In this document: piece after piece, positions 45,404-53,033 of the stretch
Numbering within the stretch: the stretch's first letter is position 1
Layout of the letters: each line of letters starts with the position of its first letter
NCBI GenBank assembly: GCA_963827855.1
Contig: CAWHBY010000002.1
Span: forward strand, 3,162,001 to 3,226,000
Source of the DNA: DTPU01 sp963827855
GTDB taxonomy: Bacteria > Planctomycetota > Phycisphaerae > Sedimentisphaerales > Anaerobacaceae
DNA: 64,000 nucleotides
Reading direction: 5' to 3'
The notes under the pieces: generated by a model
Seen by the model: the letters and a program-made list of their open reading frames with translations, nothing else
What the model was told of the DNA's origin: nothing
Databases searched by the model: none
Program-made: the position numbers and the translations under genes

Positions 45404-46750
45404 ATGATGAAGGGGCTCTCCAAAGACCGACTGAAGATCCTGATCGTTGAAGACGACGAGATCGACCGGGTTCTGCTTGCGCGGATGCTGGGGCAATGCG
45501 GCATCGCGGAAGCGGACATGCAGACGGCCACAGATCTGACGATCGCCCTGCAGGACCTGGCGGCGGAGACGTTCGACGTGGTGCTGCTGGACATGGGTCT
45601 ACAGGATCATGCCGATCGGCCCATCCTGGATCTTATCAGGGATTGCTGGCCGCATGCTTCGATCGTTGCGATACTGGACACCGACGATGAACAACAGGGG
45701 GCTGACGCCGTGGCCCGCGGAGTGGACGACTACTTCATCAAGGACAAGTCGAACGCCCATCACCTGAAGCGATCCATCCACTATGCCGTGGAGCGAAAGG
45801 GCTTTCTGCGGGCCCTTTGGGAGTCCATGAGGAAATACCAGGTGATCTTCGACAACGCCAGTGAAGGGATTCTCGTAACCAATACCCAGACCCTCCAGAT
45901 TTTGTACGCCAATCCGGCCATCTGTCAGATGCTGGGCTATCGCCGCGAGGAACTTCTGACCCTGCGCGTGCCCCAACTGCATCCTGAAGCATCGATGCAG
46001 GACATTCTGTCGGCCTTCCGCGAGATGGGCGAGTCGATCCGCATCCAGGGTCGGGACATTCCCTTCCGGACCAAGACCGGGGACGTGATCTACACGGACA
46101 TCAACTCAGCCGAAGCCGCCATCGACGGAGAGGCGATGTGCGTGGCCTTTGTGGTGGACGTTACCGACCGCAAGCGGTCGGAGAAGACCCTGCGTGAGAG
46201 CGAAAGAGGGTACCGGATGTTGTTCGAGCAGATGCTGGACGGATGTGCGGTCCATGAGACCATCCTGGATGGCGAGGGGAGACCCGTGGACTATCGATTC
46301 CTGAGCGTCAATCCGGCTTTTGAGTCGATGACCGGGCTGCGGGCCGCCGACCTCGTTGGCAGGACCGCGAGGGAGGTGCTTCCGGCGCTGGAACCCTCGT
46401 GGATCCAGAGGTACGGCCAGGTGGCCCTGACCGGCGAACCGGCCCTCTTCGACGACTACGCCTGCGAACTGCAGAAGCATTTCCATGTGACGGCATTCCG
46501 GCCCGCGCCCAACCAGTTTGCGTGCATCTTCGCCGACGTCACTGATCGAGTGCGGACCGAGGCCGCGTTGAGGCAGACCGCGGATGACATCGAAAGGGTC
46601 AACGCCCTGACCGCGGACCTGGAACTCCGGATGACGGCGTTGAGACAGGAAGTCAATGAGCTGCTTGCACAAGCCGGCCAACCAGCGAGATACCACTGCG
46701 TGCGCCAGGACAGTGGCCCCGTCCAGCCCGGCCGACCATTGGACTCGTAA
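45404..46750 (+). CDS. Orphan REC-PAS-PAS signalling protein
   Basis: 448 residues, cytoplasmic. The receiver domain (about 11-125) has acidic pocket residues 17-18 (LIVEDDEID), phosphoacceptor Asp 63 (VVLLDMGLQD) and Lys 113 (YFIKDKS). PAS 1 spans about 143-258 (FDNASEGILVTNTQTLQILY, FVVDVTDRKRSEKTLRESER) and PAS 2 about 270-385 (FEQMLDGCAVHETILDGEG, FADVTDRVRTEAALR). A coiled coil (about 388-425) ends the chain. No histidine kinase, GGDEF or HTH output follows, so it is either a truncated hybrid protein or a partner that binds another kinase. The last residues (QDSGPVQPGRPLDS) look unconserved. No kinase gene is adjacent. Confidence 0.8.
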   Translation: MMKGLSKDRLKILIVEDDEIDRVLLARMLGQCGIAEADMQTATDLTIALQDLAAETFDVVLLDMGLQDHADRPILDLIRDCWPHASIVAILDTDDEQQGADAVARGVDDYFIKDKSNAHHLKRSIHYAVERKGFLRALWESMRKYQVIFDNASEGILVTNTQTLQILYANPAICQMLGYRREELLTLRVPQLHPEASMQDILSAFREMGESIRIQGRDIPFRTKTGDVIYTDINSAEAAIDGEAMCVAFVVDVTDRKRSEKTLRESERGYRMLFEQMLDGCAVHETILDGEGRPVDYRFLSVNPAFESMTGLRAADLVGRTAREVLPALEPSWIQRYGQVALTGEPALFDDYACELQKHFHVTAFRPAPNQFACIFADVTDRVRTEAALRQTADDIERVNALTADLELRMTALRQEVNELLAQAGQPARYHCVRQDSGPVQPGRPLDS

Positions 46751-47021
46751 GCTGGGGATAGTCACCCACGGTTGACTCCTACTTGCCCGTGCAGCGACGG
46801 TGATCGAGTCGCTGGCGACCGGTGGCAGACTGGATGTGATCGGGCCGGTGGGGCTACAGAACTGACGCCGACACCTCGGACCGGCGTGTTTCGTAGTTGA
46901 CCTCAACGCCGCCCATCAGGTAGACTACAAGGCAGCAATCCTGGTGAGAGAGTCAGGGGATTTCTGCCGTCGTGTAAACGCCGCTTGTTCAGTCTGGTTA
47001 TGGGGGGGCGGAGGATAGATA

Positions 47022-48848
47022 ATGTGGACAAAGAGGGCCTTCCGAGTCCTTTGGACAATCCCCATTCTCACTGTGGTGGGCCTGGTGGGCTTGCCTGCCC
47101 AAGCCAAGTATGGTGGTGGCAGCGGAACGGCAGATGATCCCTACCAGATCGCCACGGCAGCCGATCTGATCGCTCTGGGCGAGACTCCCGAAGACTACGA
47201 CAAGCACTTCATCCTGGCCGCAGACATCGACCTGGACCCGAACCTGCCTGGTCGTCAGGTCTTCAAAAAGGCGGTTATCGCGCCGGATGTCAACGAAGCC
47301 GAGACGGGTTTCCAGGGGAGTTCGTTTGGGGGGAGCCTCGACGGGAATCGCCACGCCATCCGACACCTCAAAGTGATCGGGGCGAGTTACCTGGGTTTAT
47401 TCGGCCAGATTGAGTCCGGGGCCGAGATCAGAAACCTCGGCGTGGCGGATGTGAACGTCACGGGCTCGGGCGACTACATCGGCGCAGTGGCCGGGTACAG
47501 CCGCGGTGACATCGTGGCGAGTTATGCGACCGGTATAGCCAGCGGCGTGAAGCGGGTCGGAGGCTTCGCAGGCCGGACCTGGGGCCGCATTAGCGCCAGC
47601 TACAGCACGGCAATGGTCACCGCCGGTGAATACGCCGGTGGGCTTGCGGGTGGCAACTACGGCAGTATCGTGACGTCCTACAGTACTGGCTCCGTCACGG
47701 CGGATCGGGATGCCGGGGGCCTCGTCGGCGAGAACTATGGAAGCATTTCAGCTTGTTACAGTGCCGGCACGGTCTTTGGGATCGCCGGTCTAGGCGGACT
47801 TGTCGCCTGCAACGGGGCGGACGCGAACGTCACATCGAGCTTCTGGGACGCGCTCACCTCCAGCCAACGTACGGGCGCGGGCGGCACCGCCAAGAGCACC
47901 GCCGAGATGCAGACTGCCGGTACGTTCCTAGACGCCGACTGGGACTTCGTGGTTGAGACGGCCAATGGGATGGAGGACATCTGGTGGATCAACGAAGGCA
48001 AAGGCTATCCGAGGCTCTGGTGGGAAGGGCCTGCGGGCATGGTCTTCGTTAACGTCCCGGCGGGTACCTTCGAGATGGGAGACCACGACGGCGTTGGGTA
48101 TGTGTATGAAAGGCCTGTACACAGAGTTACCCTGCGCGGTTTCCAGATGAGCAAGTGCGAGACGACGAACGCGCAGTACACCGCCTATCTCAATACGGCC
48201 ATGGCCGACGCGCTGATCGAGGTTGTCAACGGCGCAGTGTATGCATCCTCAGACACCGCGCGGACGCAGCCGTACTGCGACACGTACAGCTCCAATGCCG
48301 GCAGCCAGATCGAGTACGATCAGGGCCGGTTCACGGTCCGCACCGGGGAAAGCAACGACATCTCTGACCATCCGATGGTCATGGTGAGCTGGTACGGGGC
48401 CAAGGCGTTCTGCGACTACTACGGATGCCGTCTGCCCACGGAGGCACAGTGGGAATATGCCGCCCAGGGCGGATATCATGATCCTTACTACCAGTATCCC
48501 TGGGGCAGTAGCACCATTGATTGCAGCAAGGCGAACTACAACAACTGCAATCCCTCGACTTTGAAAGCTCGTCCTTTCACGTCTCCGGTGGGGTATTACG
48601 GTCCGCAGGGGGCGTATGGTCTGTGTGACATAAGCGGCAATGTCTGGGAGTGGTGTCAGGACTGGTTCACTTCGACTTACTACAGTGTCAGCCCGGCAAG
48701 CGAGCCGACGGGCCTCTCCACCGGCACCCATCGCGTTCTGCGCGGCGGCTCCTGGAACAACGATGCCAAGGGCTGCCGTGTGCCTCGCCGCTACTGGTAT
48801 TACCCGGACAGCCGAAACAACAGCTTCGGCTTTCGGGTGTGCCGTTAG
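47022..48848 (+). CDS. Secreted GLUG-repeat protein with a C-terminal formylglycine-generating-enzyme (FGE/SUMF1) domain
   Basis: 608 residues; GGAGG before ATG 47022; signal peptide MWTKRAFRVLWTIPILTVVG. The N-terminal part (about 30-320) carries repeated GLUG-type units (YIGAVAGYSRGDIVASYATG, YAGGLAGGNYGSIVTSYSTG, DAGGLVGENYGSISACYSAG), a beta-helical adhesin-like array. An FGE-sulfatase fold (about 335-608) follows: FVNVPAGTFEMGDHDG, HPMVMVSWYGAKAFCDYYGC, RLPTEAQWEYAAQGG, GLCDISGNVWEWCQDWF, RVLRGGSWNN and a final NSFGFRVCR. Many exported FGE-like domains do not make formylglycine but bind or fill other roles. I see no sulfatase gene next to it. Confidence 0.88.
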   Translation: MWTKRAFRVLWTIPILTVVGLVGLPAQAKYGGGSGTADDPYQIATAADLIALGETPEDYDKHFILAADIDLDPNLPGRQVFKKAVIAPDVNEAETGFQGSSFGGSLDGNRHAIRHLKVIGASYLGLFGQIESGAEIRNLGVADVNVTGSGDYIGAVAGYSRGDIVASYATGIASGVKRVGGFAGRTWGRISASYSTAMVTAGEYAGGLAGGNYGSIVTSYSTGSVTADRDAGGLVGENYGSISACYSAGTVFGIAGLGGLVACNGADANVTSSFWDALTSSQRTGAGGTAKSTAEMQTAGTFLDADWDFVVETANGMEDIWWINEGKGYPRLWWEGPAGMVFVNVPAGTFEMGDHDGVGYVYERPVHRVTLRGFQMSKCETTNAQYTAYLNTAMADALIEVVNGAVYASSDTARTQPYCDTYSSNAGSQIEYDQGRFTVRTGESNDISDHPMVMVSWYGAKAFCDYYGCRLPTEAQWEYAAQGGYHDPYYQYPWGSSTIDCSKANYNNCNPSTLKARPFTSPVGYYGPQGAYGLCDISGNVWEWCQDWFTSTYYSVSPASEPTGLSTGTHRVLRGGSWNNDAKGCRVPRRYWYYPDSRNNSFGFRVCR

Positions 48849-49092
48849 TAAGCGGGCCCTGCGACCGCAGACAGCCGAGCCGGGTGAGAATTGGCAGGTG
48901 AACGGCTCTGCGGTTGTCTTGGCGAGACACCGGGGTAGGAGTCTCCAGGCTGTGCGGGCATGAACCGACACAAGCCGGTACCCTCTGGTCAGAAAGCAGT
49001 CGGGCGCATAGTCCTTGTTGAACAGCGCGCCTCGTGGCCGAGCCATCAGCCAACTGCCGGTGGCGGAGTGGGTATGATCCTCCGCCGTCCCT

Positions 49093-49194
49093 CCTACCAA
49101 CAAATCGTGATCACGCCCAGCAGCAGATCGATGATGATGAGCACCACCAGAAGCTGGCGTGGTGTGAAGGCTTTGCCATGTCTGTGTTTGGTCA
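49093..49194 (-). CDS. 33-residue pilin-leader-like small membrane ORF
   Basis: GTG 49194 to TAG 49093 encodes a basic N-terminus, then FTPRQLLVVLIIIDLLLGVI and a stop. It resembles a prepilin leader (FTLIELLVVIAIIALLLG), but the Glu 5 equivalent is Gln. It begins 16 nt after the stop of the HAF protein, with GAAGGG as a possible ribosome binding site. It may be a real microprotein, or a truncated pilin like that at 29905. The remainder of 48849-49209 shows nothing. Confidence 0.35.
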
Positions 49195-49209
49195 CCGTAC
49201 GTGCGCCCT

Positions 49210-50375
49210 TCACTTGGGTTCGAGGAGCACAGCCTGGACCTTCGTTCCTCTGTCGGAGACGACTATACCCAGGATGCAGCCCGTGTTGTTTAGGTCCATC
49301 GCCAAGAACTTTCCTCTAAGATGACGGGGCAGTTGCCCATCCAGTGAGATCAGGCCGCCCTGAGGGTCCCACAGATACGGTCGGGTCTGTCTATCCTGGA
49401 GCGGCCGACCGAACGCCATGAGTGGGCGCTCGCCGACCGAGAAGACGACCTGCCTGGCGTCGTTCACAGCGATGTCGCAGATACTGTCCGCCATGAGCGA
49501 ACACCTCTGCAGCCCCTCATGCCTATGCCAGAGGAATACGGCCACGCTCCCTTGCACCTGCATGACTCCGGCCACGTCCCCGTGGTTGTTGATGTCAGAG
49601 AAGGGACTCCATTCAATTGGCAACTCGTCACAGGTGGTGAACTGTCCTTGCTGATCTACCTGGATGACACACGATCTGCTCTTCCCGTGAATACGTGCGA
49701 GCATCAGGCCGGAATCGTTGAGGGCGGGAACGTACTCCACCCCCTCAAGCTCGTGCGTACCATTCTTCGCGTCCCATGTGAATCCAAGTGCGTTGACTGC
49801 ACCGCTGCCTGTAGTGAGGTAGCTGCTGCCAGCGACTTGGCCTCGGTTGTTTATGCACAGCGTTGATTCCTTGCCCACTGGGCTTAGGTACGTTCCTCCC
49901 CGTTGGGATCCAATAAGGTCGCTTGGCATCCCCCATTCGCATCACGGACAGCCGCCAGGATCTGGCCAGCGTTGTTGACCGCAGGGCACTTGCCGAGGGT
50001 CACATAGCTACCCCCACTCGCAGGGCCGAGGTCCCGCATACCCTGTTCATGGTCCCAGAGGAAGAGGTGGTATTGGGCTCCTGGTGTCTGGGCAATCCCA
50101 ACAACCTGGCCTCGATCGTTGATCGAACACGCCCATGTCCACGCACCACCCAGGGAGGGAAGGACCGTGACACTGTACAGCTTGGACGGGCGGCGCAGAA
50201 GGGCGAAGACAGCCAGTGTGCCCAGGACAGCGATCACCGCGATCACGACCAGCAGCTCGATGAGGGTGGAGGCGGCAGACCAGCGGGACCACGGGATGGA
50301 GACATGCTTGGACCCCAAGCGGTGTGGCCGCCACACGTTTGTAGGTTCAGGCCTCTCTACATTCACGCCTGCCAT
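49210..50375 (-). CDS. Pilin-leader HAF-repeat protein (one frame break)
   Basis: Start ATG 50375 (MAGVNVERPEPTNV), preferred over 50432 because AAGGAG lies 6 nt upstream. A prepilin-like segment STLIELLVVIAVIAVLGTLA (leader of about 37 residues; the usual Phe +1 is absent) anchors it. It is followed by repeated HAF-type units: INDRGQVVGIAQ, VNNAGQILAAVR, INNRGQVAGSSY, LNDSGLMLARI, INNHGDVAGVMQ, VNDARQVVFSV and LNNTGCILGIV, each with an FLWD-like strand. One missing base near 49905 breaks the frame at DPNGEER / YLSPVGKEST. The repeats suggest a beta-propeller-like extracellular domain. The function is unknown. Confidence 0.72.
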
Positions 50376-50759
50376 GCGGAACTCCTTCCCTCGCGGAAGA
50401 GCCTGTCTGACCCACCGTACTTGGTCCTTCACCGGCGTCCTGGACGCAGCTCGCTAGATTACATGGTAGACCGGGCCAGTGAGAAATGCAAGCCTCTTGC
50501 GACCATGCGGATGTGGAGGGCGACCCAATGCAGACTGCCGAGGCCCTGTTGTAGAGGCAAACGCCGCTGTGAGAGGCCGTGACTTCCTGTCTGTGTGCCG
50601 CAGCAAGCGGCGTTAGAGATGGGAGTAGGCCTCCCGCAACCGGCTTGCAGGAGCAGGTTGCAAACCACCGTAAGCGGCTTTGGTCAAGAGCCATGGTCGT
50701 GAGCGTTACGGAAAAGGTGCTGGAGAAGCATCAGGTGTGGATCAAGAAGACGAACACAA

Positions 50760-51416
50760 GTGAACCACCATTCAAGTGTCGAAAGTCATCAGATGGCGTC
50801 GAAACTGGGGGTAGACATGACCCCAGGACAAGTCTGGCGGAGACCTGCCAACTGGCCAGGCGGCGTCCGGCATAGAGGTGGCGTGAGCTTGATCTGGGCT
50901 CTAACGTTGAACTGCGGCAAGGGACGAGAGGCGATGGAGGTCTTTCGGTCTCTGATGACCCGATTGGGCCTGACGGTCAACGAACGAAAGAGCCGTTTGG
51001 TGCAATTGCCGCAAGAGTCTTTCGACTTTCTGGGCTACACCATAGGCCGCCTCTACGCCAAGTACGGTCATCCCTACATCGGCATGAAGCCTTCCAAGAA
51101 GGCCGTGCACAAACTGCGTTTGAGGATTCACGAAGAGACGTCCCGTCGGTGGAACTGTCAGTTGCCGGCCGAACGAGTAGCCGAGATCAACTCGATTCTC
51201 CGAGGTTGGTGCGGATACTTCAACCATGGCCAGGTGCTGCCTCTCTATCGGCGGGTCCGGCGGTACACGGAACAACGTCTGCGTAGATGGCTGATGCGGC
51301 GAGAAGAGCGAGCGGGTACGGGGTGCAAGCGCTACCCCGTCGCCTATCTCTACCAAGCGCTTGGGTTGTACAAGATACCCACTCGTCGAGCAGCCGTGCT
51401 GAACGCGAAGGCCTGA
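50760..51416 (+). pseudogene. Group II intron reverse transcriptase/maturase, C-terminal fragment
   Basis: Recognisable homology starts near 50915 (GREAMEVFRSLMTRLGLTVN, ERKSRLVQLPQESFDFLGY) and runs through the thumb/maturase domain (RWNCQLPAERVAEINSILRG, WCGYFNHG) to the end. The palm with the catalytic YADD box lies upstream in intact proteins and is absent. Residues before 50915 do not align with the family. Without the polymerase core it cannot drive retromobility. Confidence 0.8.
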
Positions 51417-51428
51417 TACTCTGAAGGA

Positions 51429-51462
51429 GAGCCGGATGCGGTAGTTCCGCACGTCCGGTTCG
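51429..51462 (+). ncRNA. Group II intron domain V
   Basis: 34 nt opening GAGCCGGATGCGG with a GTAGTT-type loop region and closing CCGCACGTCCGGTTCG. The stem pairs GAGCCGGA with TCCGGTTC, the hallmark of the catalytic domain V hairpin, 12 nt after the maturase fragment stop. Confidence 0.82.
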
Positions 51463-51777
51463 AGGAGCGGGAGGTGGAAACGGGGCAGGGCCGAGATCAT
51501 GTGACACTCGCAGACGAAAGGGCGAGCCAACGGGGAACACAAACTTCGGCCTACACCACCGCGCCACCTCTCGACTCTACACTATGCGCCTTCACGACCT
51601 GGCCTCCAGCGGTGACCAAGAATGGAGACCCTCGTAGAGTGCAAGGATTGATTCGGGGCTGATCCAAGGCATTCCCAGCGGAGAATCACGGCCAGACTGT
51701 TGGCCAGAGCCATTGACATCCGAGGCAGTGCTTGGGCATCATAGGGTGTGTACCATAGTCAGGGGCGAATCGAACCT
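51463..51777. other. Spacer after the intron remnant
   Basis: 315 bp with the presumed intron domain VI at its start. No ORF, repeat or promoter is recognisable in the rest. Confidence 0.35.
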
Positions 51778-52926
51778 ATGAAGAGGAACGTTTCACTACA
51801 TTCGGTTCTTGTTGGAATTGCCTTGTCGGGCCTTGTCTTTGCTGAGACACCCGCTTCTGTGACCCCATTGCTCCTGCCGTTTGTCGAGAAGCACGAGCTT
51901 GCCGGCGCGGTCGCACTCGTAGCTGACAAAGACAAGGTGCTGTCCATGGAAGCTGTTGGATTCGCTGACATTGCCAAGAAGAAGGCGATGAAGACGGATG
52001 CGATGTTCTGGATAGCCTCACAATCAAAGGCCATGACCGCGACTGCCGTGATGATGCTCGTGGACGAGGGCAAGATCGGACTCGATGATCCGGTAGAGAA
52101 GCATCTGCCTGAGTTCCGTGATCAGAAGGTTGTGGCAGAGAAGGACCCCGATCACCTGCTGCTCCGCAAGCCCACGCATCCCATCACCGTTCGTGAAGTG
52201 CTCAGTCACATGAGCGGTCTACCGTTCAGATCCGCCATGGAAGAGCCGACCCTTGACGCCTTGCCGCTTGCTGCTGCGGTACGCAGCTATGCAAGGACAC
52301 CGCTGCAGACCGAACCGGGCACGCACTACGCCTATTCCAATGCCGGCATCAATACGGCGGCTCGCATCCTTGAGCTGGTGAGTGGGACGAAATACGAGGA
52401 TTTCATGCAGCATCGCCTGTTTGAACCGCTGGGCATGACCGACACGACCTTCTGGCCGAGTCAGGAGCAACTGGAACGCATGGTGAAGTCATATCGCCCG
52501 GATGACACAAGATCGAATCTCGCGGAGATTCCAATCGACCAGCTCATCTATCCACTCACCGACAGGATCCGCCGTTTCCCGATGCCTGCGGGTGGCCTCT
52601 TTTCCACGGCACAGGATACCGCACGTTTCTGTCAGATGCTCCTCAACGGCGGTACGCTGAAAGGTCGACGCTATCTGAGTGAAGCGGCGTTCAAGGAACT
52701 CACCCGGCGGCAGACGCCGGCGTCGGTGAAAGAAAGCTATGGCTTCGGACTGGCCGTTGGCAGCGATGGGTTCGGGCACGGCGGAGCCTTCTCCACGAAC
52801 ATGGAAATCTGCCCAGCACAGGGCCTTGTTATCATCTGGATGGTGCAGCACGCTGGTTTCCCAGGCGAGGGCGGGAGGGCTCAGAGTGCGTTCAGGAGCT
52901 GGACATTGGAGCATTTTGGAAAGTAA
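51778..52926 (+). CDS. Secreted serine hydrolase of the beta-lactamase/CubicO family
   Basis: 382 residues from ATG 51778. The frame is open from 51748, but the signal peptide MKRNVSLHSVLVGIALSGLV begins here. Class C-type catalytic set: SQSK at 81-84 (nucleophile Ser 81, Lys 84), YSN at 186-188 with Tyr 186, and HGGAFST near 340 in place of the KTG box. Family members include esterases, D-amino peptidases and transesterases; true beta-lactamase activity is unlikely with an HGG box. It precedes the CE1-metallo-beta-lactamase fusion by 107 bp on the same strand. Confidence 0.88.
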   Translation: MKRNVSLHSVLVGIALSGLVFAETPASVTPLLLPFVEKHELAGAVALVADKDKVLSMEAVGFADIAKKKAMKTDAMFWIASQSKAMTATAVMMLVDEGKIGLDDPVEKHLPEFRDQKVVAEKDPDHLLLRKPTHPITVREVLSHMSGLPFRSAMEEPTLDALPLAAAVRSYARTPLQTEPGTHYAYSNAGINTAARILELVSGTKYEDFMQHRLFEPLGMTDTTFWPSQEQLERMVKSYRPDDTRSNLAEIPIDQLIYPLTDRIRRFPMPAGGLFSTAQDTARFCQMLLNGGTLKGRRYLSEAAFKELTRRQTPASVKESYGFGLAVGSDGFGHGGAFSTNMEICPAQGLVIIWMVQHAGFPGEGGRAQSAFRSWTLEHFGK

Positions 52927-53033
52927 GGCACGCGTGGTTTCCGTGGCGAACAAGATCTCTGTTTCTCAGCGGGTTTGAAGCGGCCGCGGTGGCGGCTTCT
53001 CGCGACAACATCCGATAGACAGAAGGACTCAGA

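Larger units (their letters stand above)
50593..51480 (+). mobile_element. Truncated group II intron
   Basis: A GTGTGCCGCAGCAAGCGGCG start (50593, compare the bacterial 5' consensus GUGYGMC) with intron-like domain I sequence to about 50720, a reverse transcriptase/maturase C-terminal fragment (50760-51416) and a clear domain V (51429-51462) make up an element of about 890 bp. Full bacterial group II introns with ORF are about 2-2.5 kb, so much of domain I-IV and two thirds of the protein are gone. Domain VI and the 3' end are expected near 51465-51500 but are not defined exactly. Flanks show no interrupted gene. Confidence 0.7.

Noticed and set aside
51778..52926. Beta-lactamase resistance gene
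   Set aside because: SxxK and YxN are present, but the third motif is HGG as in CubicO-type esterases, not KTG.
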